DNA of 10,142 nt from JABCPO02 sp963546185. GTDB taxonomy: Bacteria; Bacillota; Clostridia; TANB77; CAG-508. The stretch lies in NCBI GenBank assembly GCA_963546185.1, contig CAUULU010000037.1, positions 1 through 10,142 on the forward strand, given 5' to 3'. Shown here piece by piece: positions 1 to 7,201 of the stretch. Position 1 is the stretch's first letter. Each line of letters starts with the position of its first letter. The translations under genes were made by a program, and so were the position numbers. The notes beneath the pieces were generated by a model. It saw only the letters and a program-made list of their open reading frames with translations, had not been told where the DNA came from and ran no database searches.

Positions 1-457
1 GAAAATCTGCTATTAATATATCACATTCTTTTAAACTTTCTAAAGCATTTTCTGTTACTATAAATGGGTTTTCTGATAATATTCCCATTGATACTCTTCC
101 GAAGAAGGTTTATAACTCCGATTTTTAACCCATTTTTTTCATATACCCTATATCCTCTTCCTGGAACATTTTTAGGAAGATTTGCTGGTCTTACAATCTT
201 TTTATCTCCTATAAACTTGAAGATTTCCATTTTTGCCCATGTATGATTTCCGAAGTGTCATTACATCAATATTTAGTTTTTTTAACTTTTCATACGATTT
301 TTTATTTACTCCGAAGTCCATCTGCACTATTTTCTATATTTACTACTATAAAATCTGCTTTTTTATCTCTTATTAGTTTATCTAGACCATTTTCTAATGC
401 ATCTATTCCTGGATTTCCTACAACATCTCCTATAGCAAGTATTCTTATTTTATCCAT
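1..457 (-). CDS. ymdB: YmdB-type metallophosphoesterase, 5' part (3' end outside window), contains three CGGA recoding sites
   Basis: Metal-dependent phosphodiesterase of the YmdB/TIGR00282 family; Bacillus YmdB hydrolyses cyclic nucleotides in vitro and affects biofilm and motility gene expression (family knowledge). The ATG at 457-455 gives MDKIRILAIGDVVGNPG, the usual family N-terminus. The rest carries NIENSADG (residues 41-48), GNHTW (69-73), PANLPKNVPGRG and GVINLLGRVSMG (to about residue 122), with metal ligands expected in GDVVG, the NIEN Glu and GNH. The downstream His motifs lie outside the window. Continuous reading needs three +1 steps at CGGA: Gly49 (310-313), Gly69 of GNHTW (249-252) and Gly119 (98-101). 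Without them translation would stop soon after each site. A normal ATC GGA (Ile-Gly) near 117-122 is in frame and needs no shift. The start overlaps the end of hisS by 8 nt, implying translational coupling. Confidence 0.85.
98..101 (-). other. CGGA recoding site, ymdB Gly119
   Basis: CTT CTT CGGA AGA. Restores GVINLLGRVSMG; triplet reading continues as LLRKSIN and ends at 21. Confidence 0.85.
249..252 (-). other. CGGA recoding site, ymdB Gly69
   Basis: ACA CTT CGGA AAT CAT. Restores TLGNHTW, whose Asn-His are metal-site residues; triplet reading stops about 17 codons later. Confidence 0.9.
310..313 (-). other. CGGA recoding site, ymdB Gly49
   Basis: GGA CTT CGGA GTA. Restores ENSADGLGVN; triplet reading gives CGG AGT AAA TAA. 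Confidence 0.88.
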
Positions 458-1715
458 TAATTAATTCATCCTCTGTTCTTTCTTCCTGTTTTCCTGTTTC
501 CAAGTCCTTAACTGTTAAAAATCCACCTTTTATTTCATTTTCTCCAATTATAATTACATTTAATGCTCCAACCTTATTTGCCATTTTCATTTGTGCATTA
601 AATGATTTGTTTATTATATTTGTTAATACATTTTTTCCTTTTTGTCTTAATTTATCTGATAATTCTAAAGCTTTTAAATTATTTTCCTTATTAAAATCTG
701 TAACTATAACATAATCTATTTTTTCTTTTAAAGCTTCTAATTCTTCTTTACTATATGTATCTAGTATTATTTGTTTAACCCTTTCTGCCCCAAGTCCAAA
801 TCCAACTGCAGCTGTATCTGTCCCTCCGAAGAGTTTTAGTTAAACTATCATATCTTCCGTCCTCCGAAGAATTGCTTTTCCTTTTTCATCAACAATTTCA
901 AATACTGTCCTATTATAGTAATCAAGCCCTCTTACTATTTTTTCATCTATTATATAGTCATTTTTCATTTCTGAATTATCAAGATAATATATTATTTCTT
1001 CAAAGTGTTTTTTATCTTCTTCTTCCAAATAATCTATAATACTAGGTGCATTTTGATTTAATTTCTTACATGTTTCTTCTTTACAATCTAGTATTCTTAA
1101 AACATTTGTGTTTATTCTTCTCTTACAATCTTCACAATATCCTTCTTTTGATGAAACATATTCTTTTAATGCTTTCTTATACTTATTTCTTGTTTCCATA
1201 TTTCCGAAGACTATTTATCTTTATCTTAACATTTTTATCTATCTTTAATGCTTTAACAATATTATATCCAATTTTTATCATTTCAAAATCTGCTATTGGT
1301 TCATATGTTCCGAAGAAGTTCTGCACCTATTTGTGTAAATTCCCTTTGTCTTCCTGTTTGTACTTTTTCATATCTAAATGCAGAAAATTCGTACATAAAT
1401 TTTAATGGTTTTTGAAACTGACTTTCCATCCCTTCTTCTATATATGCCCTTATAACCCCAGTTGTTCCTTCAGGTCTTAATGTTATACTTCTTCCGGCTT
1501 TTATCATCAAATGTATACATTTCCTTGTTTACTATATCTGTATCTTCTCCAACACCTCTTAAGTATAAGCTTGATGATTCAAATACTGGGGTTCTAATTT
1601 CCATATATCCATGTTTTGCTAAAATCCCAAAAACTGTCCTTTTTACATATTGCATTACATCCATCTCAAGACCATAAATGTCTTTTGTTCCTCTTGGCTT
1701 TTTGTATTTAATCAT
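450..1715 (-). CDS. hisS: Histidyl-tRNA synthetase, 419 aa, reading frame restored through six CGGA sites
   Basis: Class II synthetase that charges tRNA-His in the cytosol. Start ATG at 1715-1713 follows AGGAGA and gives MIKYKKPRGTKDIYG, the typical N-terminus. Visible motifs: TPVFESSSLYLRGVGEDTD, SGRSITLRPEGTTGVIRA (around residue 74), motif 2 FRYEKVQTGRQREFTQIGAE, a four-Cys segment (CEDC ... LDCKEETC) seen in other clostridial-type HisRS, the HisA motif RGLDYYNRTVFE, GGGRYDSL (283-290) and motif 3 GFGLGAERV. It then has an anticodon-binding domain ending TEDELING. Six +1 steps are needed, at Gly74, 135, 170, 283, 285 and 295. Length 1266 nt minus 6 is 420 codons, a normal HisRS size. It starts 2 nt after the MBL stop, with that gene's end carrying its RBS. 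Unshifted translation would give only an 81-aa fragment. Confidence 0.93.
825..828 (-). other. CGGA recoding site, hisS Gly295
   Basis: ACT CTT CGGA GGG ACA. Joins SLTKTL to GGTDTAAVGFGLGAERV, leading into motif 3. Confidence 0.9.
856..866 (-). other. Two adjacent CGGA recoding sites, hisS Gly283 and Gly285
   Basis: CTT CGGA GGA CGGA AGA TAT GAT (sites 863-866 and 856-859) gives the invariant LGGGRYD. The middle glycine is a plain GGA, so two shifts occur within three residues. Confidence 0.92.
1203..1206 (-). other. CGGA recoding site, hisS Gly170
   Basis: AGT CTT CGGA AAT. Gives INSLGNMETRNKYKKALKEY; triplet reading stops after seven codons. Confidence 0.88.
1309..1312 (-). other. CGGA recoding site, hisS Gly135
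   Basis: CTT CTT CGGA ACA. Gives IGAELLGTYEPIADFEM, just after motif 2; triplet reading gives LLRNI then stop. Confidence 0.9.
1493..1496 (-). other. CGGA recoding site, hisS Gly74
   Basis: AAA AGC CGGA AGA AGT. Gives DDKSGRSITLRPEGT, an invariant synthetase segment; a non-CTT context. Confidence 0.92.
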
Positions 1716-1717
1716 AC

Positions 1718-2451
1718 CTATCTCCTTTCTTTTAACTTACATATATCTCCGATGTCCTGGAAATATATATGTTTCCATCTCAAAATTATCATATATATAT
1801 TTAATACTTTTTTCCATATCTATATCACTTCCACCTAAAAAGTCTGTTCTTCCGGTAACCTTCTTTAAAAACTGTATCACCTACAAATACTATATCTGTG
1901 TCCATAAGTTCTATACACATACTTCCTAGTGAATGACCTGGTGTTAAATGAAATTTAAATATTATATCATTATTAATCTTTATTTCATCTAAATGTTCAA
2001 GCATTATATCTACATCACATTCAAGTTCTTTTAATCTAAATAGTCTCATCATTGTATATCTTTTATCATGGATATTTTCTCCATCTAATCTTGATATAAC
2101 AATTGGTACATTTAATTTTTCTTTAGCATTATCAAGTCCTGCTATATGATCTGGATGATTATGTGTTAAAAATATATATTTAATTTCTATATTTTCTTCT
2201 TTTAGAAAATCATATATTTCTTCATCATTACTTCCTGGATCTATTATTATTCCAATTTTCTTTTTATTATCACTACTTTTTTCATTTATTCCTATTTCTT
2301 CAAAATAACAAATATATGTATTTTCTTTTACCCCAAAGCTTTTAGGTGACACTAAATACTTATATATTCTACATATATATTCTTTTTTATCACCTTCTGC
2401 TTTTCCTTGTCTTATAGTATTTTCATACACTTTTTTAATATCATGTATCAT
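1718..2451 (-). CDS. Metallo-beta-lactamase-fold hydrolase (glyoxalase II-like), 243 aa via two CGGA sites
   Basis: Zinc-type hydrolase of the metallo-beta-lactamase superfamily, resembling the small hydrolases usually found between rel and hisS in Clostridia; the substrate is unknown. Ligand motifs are in order: THNHPDH (His97, His99, Asp101, His102), TPGHS (His173), GDTVF (Asp192) and PGHG (His233). Start ATG at 2451 follows AAGAAGG. The strongly conserved GRTDxxGGS segment appears only if the CGGA at 1851-1854 is read as Gly200. A second CGGA (1748-1751) gives PGHG and an end at 1718; with ordinary triplet reading the protein would end PGHRRYM at 1737. With both steps it is 734 minus 2 = 732 nt, 244 codons. 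The first 60 residues are less conserved. It sits 47 nt after rel. Confidence 0.88.
1748..1751 (-). other. CGGA recoding site, MBL hydrolase Gly234
   Basis: GGA CAT CGGA GAT. Gives PGHGDICKLKERR. It lies near the C-terminus, so triplet reading (PGHRRYM) would change only the tail, making this the least certain site. Confidence 0.75.
1851..1854 (-). other. CGGA recoding site, MBL hydrolase Gly200
   Basis: GGT TAC CGGA AGA ACA GAC. Gives YGRTDFLGGS, a family hallmark; triplet reading ends nine residues later. Confidence 0.92.
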
Positions 2452-2498
2452 ATTTATACCTTCTTTTTTATTAATTAATTATATTATTCTTTATGTCT

Positions 2499-4719
2499 TT
2501 ATCCTCTTTTTCTACTTGTTTCTAAAACATTTTCTACTGATTTTAAAGAATTCATAATCTTATTTAATTCTTCATGGTTTTTTACAATAATCTTCACTTT
2601 TATAACAGCAAGTTTTAACTTATTAACATTTGCTTCTACTCCTAATAATGAAGATTTTGATTTTTCTATAACCTGTATTATATTTTTTAATATATCACTC
2701 GTATTTACAGCAAGTACTTCTATTTCTACTGCATAGTTTTCAGTTGTATTATCATTCCAATATACATCTATTAATCTATTATGTTCTTGCATAAGTTTTG
2801 CAACATTTAAACAATTTGTTCTATGGACAGATATCCCATTTCCTTGTGTAATATATCCGGATTATTTCATCTCCTGGAACTGGATTACAACATTTTGCTG
2901 TTTTTATAAGAAGATTATCAAGTCCTTTAACATATAATCCTTTCCCATTTCCTTTGTTTGAAACTTTCTTTTCTTCTTTTTCTCCATTTTTTTCAATGTC
3001 TTTTATTTTCTTTTCAAACTCTTCTTCTTCATTTGCTTTTTTATACATTGAAAGAAGTCTTCCTATAATCTTATTAACACCAATTGTACCAAATCCAATT
3101 GCTGCATATAGGTCTTCTAATTTTGAATATGCATATTTATCTCTAAGTTCATCTAGATATTCAGGTTGTAATATTTCAAAAGGCTTATATCCGAAGTTTC
3201 TTTATTTCTTTTTCTAATGTTTCTTTTCCTTTTTCAACATTTTCTTCTTTCTTTTCTTTTTTAAAATATCTTGTTATTCTTGCTTTTGCAGTAGGTGTTA
3301 TAACAACTTTAAGCCAATCTTTACTTGGCCCTTTTGACCCTTCTGATGTTATTATTTGAACAATATCTCCGGTTTTTTAATCTTGTTGTTATCGGAACCA
3401 TATTAGAATTTATTCTTGCACCTATAAGCTTATTACCTATTTCTTCATGAATAATATATGCAAAATCTATTGTTGTTGCTCCTTTTGGAAGCACTTTTAT
3501 TTCACCTTTTGGTGTAAATACATATACTTCATCTTCGAAAAACTCAGTTTTTAAAGCTTCCATAAATTGTTCTGGATCTTTTGTTTGCTCTTGCCATTCA
3601 ATTGTTTCTCTAATCCATGCAAGTTTATCATCTGTTACAGATACTACTGCTTTTTTCCCCTTATAGTTTGCTTCCTTATATGCCCAGTGTGCTGCAATAC
3701 CAAATTCTGCAACTCTATGCATTTCTTCTGTTCTTATTTGAACTTCAAAAGGTGGTTCTTTTGGTAGTATAAGAGTTGTATGTATTGATTGATACATATT
3801 TGATTTTGGAACTGCTATATAGTCTTTAAATCTTCCCATCATTGGTGTAAACTTTTCATGTAAAAGTCCTAAAATCCTATAACATGTTGCAACATCATTT
3901 ACTATTATTCTAAGTGCAAATATATCATATATTTGATCTATTGTTACATTATCTCTTTTTAGCTTCTTATATATACTATATATATGTTTTGTTCTTCCTG
4001 TTATATCACATTTTATTCTTTCTTTTTTTAAATAAACTAATAATTGTTTTTTAATATTATTTAAATATTCTTCTCTATGTTCTTTTCTCTTATTTAAATC
4101 CATTACAATCTTATTATATTCATCTGGAAGTAAATATTTAAATCCTAAATCTTCAAGCTCACTTTTTAAAGTATATATTCCGAAGTCTATTTGCAAGTGG
4201 TGCATATATATCTAGAGTTTCTTTTGATTTTTCTATTTGTTTTTCTCTTCTCATAAACTCCATTGTTCTCATATTATGGATTCTATCTGCTATTTTTACA
4301 AGTATAACCCTTATATCTCTCCCCATTGCAAGAAACATTTTCCTATAGTTTTCTATTTGTGCTTCTTCTTTTGTTGTATATTTAAGTTTACCTAATTTTG
4401 TAACCCCATCTACAATTATTGCTACTTCTTCTCCAAATTCTGATTTAATATCATCAAATGTAACTTCTGTATCTTCTATTACATCATGAAGAAGTGCTGC
4501 ACATATTGTATTATCATCTAAACTTAAATCTGCTAATATATATGCAACATTAAGTGGGTGTATTATATATTTTTCTCCTGATAATCTTTTTTGATTTTCA
4601 TGTGCTTTTTCCGCAAAATCATATGCTCTTCTTATCTTTCTTAAATCAGATTTTCTATTCATTTTCTTTTGAAGTTCTAATAATTCTTTTACTTCATATA
4701 TTGTCTTATAGTCTCCCAT
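2499..4719 (-). CDS. relA: Bifunctional (p)ppGpp synthetase/hydrolase Rel, 738 aa via four CGGA sites
   Basis: Stringent-response enzyme that makes and degrades (p)ppGpp on sensing stalled ribosomes. Domains in order: HD hydrolase (His54, LLHDVIEDT with His78-Asp79), a synthetase domain with RFKDYIAVPKSNMYQS (about 296-311; the RxKD signature marks bifunctional Rel/SpoT rather than RelA's ExDD) and FEVQIRTEEMHRVAEFG, a TGS domain (YVFTPKGEIKVLPKGATTIDFAY), a Cys-rich region (CCNPVPGDEI ... HRTNC), and a C-terminal ACT domain. Start ATG at 4719 has AAGGAGG 4 nt upstream. Four CGGA sites supply Gly180, 450, 509 and 620; 2221 minus 4 is 739 codons. Without shifting, the product would end about 7 residues after Asn-Arg-Leu at 179, leaving little beyond the HD domain. 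It lies 18 nt after recJ. Other reading: a pseudogene, made unlikely by the preserved motifs and one shared rule. Confidence 0.94.
2856..2859 (-). other. CGGA recoding site, rel Gly620
   Basis: ATA ATC CGGA TAT. Gives PGDEIIGYITQGNGISVHR, a conserved Rel C-terminal segment. Confidence 0.92.
3190..3193 (-). other. CGGA recoding site, rel Gly509
   Basis: AAA CTT CGGA TAT. Gives EIKKLGYKPFE; triplet reading meets TAA two codons later. Confidence 0.88.
3368..3371 (-). other. CGGA recoding site, rel Gly450
   Basis: AAA AAC CGGA GAT. Gives TRLKNGDIVQIITS, the end of the TGS domain. Confidence 0.93.
4179..4182 (-). other. CGGA recoding site, rel Gly180
   Basis: AGA CTT CGGA ATA. Gives YAPLANRLGIYTLKSELED, the conserved linker after the HD domain. 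Confidence 0.94.
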
Positions 4720-4737
4720 ATTTCCTCCTTTCGCTTT

Positions 4738-6474
4738 TTAAACTTTTTCTACATCTACTATTTCAAGATTTATACTTCTTTTTCCGATTAAATTCATTTA
4801 TCTTAGGTCTTGCTACTATATATATATTATCCCCTATACTAATATTTCTTCCTTTTTCTTTGTCAAAACATATTCCTACTAAAGATATTTCTTTTCTTAC
4901 TGAATCTTTTTCTACTTCTTGTGATAACATATATCTATCTACTTTATCATATTCTTTTTTATCACTAACTTTTACATTTTTAAACATAAATGCTGGATAT
5001 GGATTTTTTTCTCCAAATGGTTCTAATTTTAAAAGTATTTCTATAATCTCTATACTTATTTGTTTAAAATTCATTACCATATCATATTCTATAATCTCTT
5101 GTGCTTCTTCCAACACTTCAGATTCAATCATCTCTTTTAATTTAGCTATATTTTCTTTCGAAACACTTAATCCTACTGCATTTTTATGTCCTCCAAATGC
5201 AATACACATATCCTTATACTTATCAACAATATTAAACAAATCATGATACTTACTTCTTCCAGAACCTTTGTATATTCCGTTCTTCTGTCTCTGATAATAC
5301 TATTGCAGGTCTTGAATATTTTTCTACTAGTTTTGCTGCAACTATACCAACTATCCCCTCATTATACTTCCCATATACAACTATAGGGGTATTTAGATTT
5401 TCATTGCCTTTTTCTAAATTCTCATCATCTATCTTTCTTGTTATATGACCAATATAGTCTATAACAAGTTGTTTACGTTTTTCATTTAATTTTTCTAATT
5501 CTTTTAAAAGCTCTTCTGAAGTTTCTGGTATTTTCTCTGTTAATAATTCTATTCCTATTTCTTCTCCGAAGTCTTCCGAGATGCATTTAACATTGGTACT
5601 ATTTTAAATGCAATATCTTGCGCATTATCCACATTATACTTGTTTAATAGTGTATAAATCCCTGTTTTTAGCTCATTATTATCACTTAATTTCTTTTTTA
5701 ATAATTCTATACCATGTGAAACTATAATCCTATTTTCATCTACTATTGGCATTACATCTGCTATTGTACCAATTGCTGCAAGTACCATATATTTCATATA
5801 ATCTTCTTCAGAAAGTCCGAAGTTCTGTTGCTATTGCTTCTACTAATTTAAATGCAACAAAACATCCTGCTATATCTTTAAATCCTTCTATTTCAATATC
5901 TTTTCTTTTTAAATCTACAACAGCCACTGCTTCTGGAAGTTCTTCTTGCATTTCATGATGGTCTGTTATTATCATATCAAGTCCAATACTTTTTGCAAAT
6001 TTTGCTTCTTCTATTGCAGTTATCCCCGTATCCACAGTTATAACAAGACTATATCCAATATTTTTAAACTCGTCTAAGATACTTTTCTTTACACCATATC
6101 CTTCTTTAATCCTATTCGGAATATAGTATGAAACTTCTATGTCTTGCTCTTCTAAAAAACTTTTCAATATTGTTGTTGCTGTTATTCCATCTGCATCATA
6201 GTCTCCGGTATACTAATACTTTTTCTCCATTATCTAAAGCATCTAATATTCTATCAACAGCCTTTCCCATGTCTGGTAATTCAAAGGGATTTCTTAAATT
6301 TGTAGTATCAGGATGTAATATTTCTTGTATATCAAAGTCTTGTTCATTTTTTTCAAAATATTCGTTAAACCTATTTAATGCTATTGCAGATAATATTAAG
6401 CTTTCTCCAGATTCTAATGCTATCTTACTTGCTTTTTCTTTATCTACCTTTCTTGCTTTCCAAACTTTTTTCAA
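4738..6474 (-). CDS. recJ: Single-stranded-DNA exonuclease RecJ, 576 aa via six CGGA sites
   Basis: DHH-family 5'-3' single-strand DNA exonuclease used in recombination and mismatch repair. Motifs in order: VLVYGDYDADGITAT (Gly90 restored by CGGA at 6204-6207), TVDTGI (Asp148), ITDHH (171-173), IGTIADVMP (about 234-242), VPMLNASGRLG (Gly299 and Gly302, both from CGGA) and the DHHA1 motif GIYKGSGRS (Gly398 from CGGA). An OB-like tail ends NEFNGKRSINLEIVDVEKV (Gly562 from CGGA). The start is TTG at 6474, chosen because AAGGAG lies 7 nt upstream and no in-frame ATG fits the N-terminus. There are six +1 steps: 1737 minus 6 is 577 codons, near the short Gram-positive RecJ length. A lone CGT Arg codon occurs near 5478. 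Overlapping-frame plus-strand ORFs here are shadows. Confidence 0.93.
4783..4786 (-). other. CGGA recoding site, recJ Gly562
   Basis: TTT AAT CGGA AAA AGA. Gives INEFNGKRSINLEIVDVEK; triplet reading ends after KKKYKS. Confidence 0.88.
5276..5279 (-). other. CGGA recoding site, recJ Gly398
   Basis: GAA GAA CGGA ATA. Gives SETEEGIYKGSGRS, the DHHA1 motif; one of only two sites preceded by a codon ending in A. Confidence 0.92.
5565..5578 (-). other. Two adjacent CGGA recoding sites, recJ Gly299 and Gly302
   Basis: TCT CGGA AGA CTT CGGA GAA (sites 5575-5578 and 5565-5568) gives LNASGRLGEE. Missing either shift truncates RecJ. Confidence 0.92.
5816..5819 (-). other. CGGA recoding site, recJ Gly219
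   Basis: GAA CTT CGGA CTT. Gives ATELGLSEEDYMKY; triplet reading stops three codons later. Confidence 0.87.
6204..6207 (-). other. CGGA recoding site, recJ Gly90
   Basis: GTA TAC CGGA GAC TAT. Gives VYGDYDADGI, the catalytic motif I; triplet reading gives YRRL then stop. Confidence 0.95.
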
Positions 6475-6481
6475 TATTACT

Positions 6482-6487
6482 CTCCTT
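6482..6487 (-). promoter_or_regulatory. Ribosome binding site AAGGAG for recJ, supporting a TTG start
   Basis: AAGGAG on the minus strand lies 7 nt before TTG AAA AAA GTT TGG. It is the only well-placed Shine-Dalgarno near the RecJ N-terminus, so the start codon is most likely TTG. Confidence 0.75.
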
Positions 6488-6514
6488 ACCTAACTATTTT
6501 TATATATTATACAC

Positions 6515-6862
6515 TTAATTTTCTTGTTTTGCTATTCTTATACCTAAAACTCCATATTCTTTTTGCTTTTCTTTTGTATAGAATTTTTCAAGTTCTTCTA
6601 ATAGTTCTGATTTTTTCATAGATTTATCTGCAAGTCTATCTATATCAAAATCTTCAAATAATCCATTAAAATTTTTATATCTAAGAAGTCCTACAACTCT
6701 TACCTTAAAACTTTCATTTAATTCTGGCTCTTTTTTAAATATTATAATATCTCCAATATTAATCTTTTGTCTTTTTTCATCATAAAGTCTAATTTCAATA
6801 TCTTTAGTACCACCTAAAATATATTCATAATATCTTTGTTGTAATTTTAATTCATGTTCCAT
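6515..6862 (-). CDS. ASCH-domain protein, 115 aa
   Basis: Small protein with the ASCH fold, a PUA-like beta-barrel found in RNA-binding and nucleoside-processing proteins. The motif YYEYILGGTKDIEIRLYDE (GxKxxExR) followed by INIGDIIIF and KVRVVGLLRY is characteristic, and the C-terminus GVLGIRI fits. Its target is unknown. I chose ATG at 6862 because GAGGTGA lies just upstream; a GTG at 6868 in frame would add two residues but overlaps that site. It is the first gene of the left operon and is followed 40 nt later by recJ. A TATAAT-like element (6506-6511, minus strand) in that gap could be a weak internal promoter, but no -35 box is clear. It contains no CGG codon and no frame break. Confidence 0.8.
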   Translation of the reverse strand: MEHELKLQQRYYEYILGGTKDIEIRLYDEKRQKINIGDIIIFKKEPELNESFKVRVVGLLRYKNFNGLFEDFDIDRLADKSMKKSELLEELEKFYTKEKQKEYGVLGIRIAKQEN

Positions 6863-6864
6863 AT

Positions 6865-6871
6865 TCACCTC
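6865..6871 (-). promoter_or_regulatory. Ribosome binding site GAGGTGA for the ASCH gene
   Basis: GAGGTGA overlaps the possible GTG start at 6868, which argues that ATG at 6862 is the real start. Confidence 0.6.
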
Positions 6872-6959
6872 ACTAATTAATATATACCATATATTTTACC
6901 ACATTTTTCATATTTTTTTAATTTTTTCTAAAATTTTTAAACTTTTTTAAAGTATTTCA

Positions 6960-6988
6960 TTGACAAATCTATCAGCAAATACTATAAT
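6960..6988 (+). promoter_or_regulatory. Consensus sigma-70-type promoter of the tRNA-Arg gene
   Basis: TTGACA (6960-6965) and TATAAT (6983-6988) are both perfect consensus hexamers separated by exactly 17 nt. Transcription would start around 6995, about 11 nt before the mature tRNA 5' end. Confidence 0.93.
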
Positions 6989-7005
6989 TTATTTATCGAT
7001 TGTTT

Positions 7006-7082
<77 letters not shown>

Positions 7083-7095
7083 ACAATTAGAAAAG

Positions 7096-7126
7096 AAAAG
7101 CCTTAAAAATAAGGCTTTTTCTTTTT
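7096..7126 (+). terminator. Rho-independent terminator after tRNA-Arg
   Basis: The inverted repeat AAAGCCTTA / TAAGGCTTT has an AAAA loop and is followed by a T-rich tail, 14 nt after the tRNA CCA end. Confidence 0.88.
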
Positions 7127-7150
7127 ATCTTAAAACTTTTATACATAACT

Positions 7151-7198
7151 AAAAGGAACTACTTCTGAATTAATCAAAAATAGTTCCTTTTTTATTAT
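7151..7198. terminator. Second hairpin between tRNA-Arg and the convergent methyltransferase gene
   Basis: AAAAGGAACTA (7151-7161) pairs perfectly with TAGTTCCTTTT (7181-7191) around a 19-nt loop, followed on the plus strand by TTATTATTT. The flanking A and T runs let it serve as a back-up terminator for the tRNA and a terminator for the minus-strand gene ending at 7202. Confidence 0.7.
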
Positions 7199-7201
7199 TT
7201 A

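Noticed and set aside
115..122. A further CGGA in ymdB (AAA ATC GGA GTT)
   Set aside because: CGG is not in frame here; ATC GGA reads Ile-Gly normally and no shift is needed.
4554..5246. 230-aa plus-strand ORF with hydrophobic sequence (and similar ones, for example 9278-9793)
   Set aside because: It is antisense to rel and recJ, rich in Leu/Ile/Ser/Phe as expected from complementing AT-rich Glu/Lys-rich genes, with no RBS or family motifs.
98..6207. CGG simply reassigned to Gly as a triplet
   Set aside because: Reading CGG as Gly leaves the following codons out of frame and hits stops within a few to about 35 codons. A fourth base must be consumed at every site.
1..6474. Five adjacent pseudogenes, a decaying genome segment
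   Set aside because: All breaks are the same single-base type at CGGA, motifs and lengths are intact, no other indels or premature stops occur, and the genes include essential hisS.
7151..7198. Riboswitch or small RNA between the tRNA and the methyltransferase gene
   Set aside because: A simple perfect hairpin flanked by A/T runs between convergent genes is better explained as a terminator.
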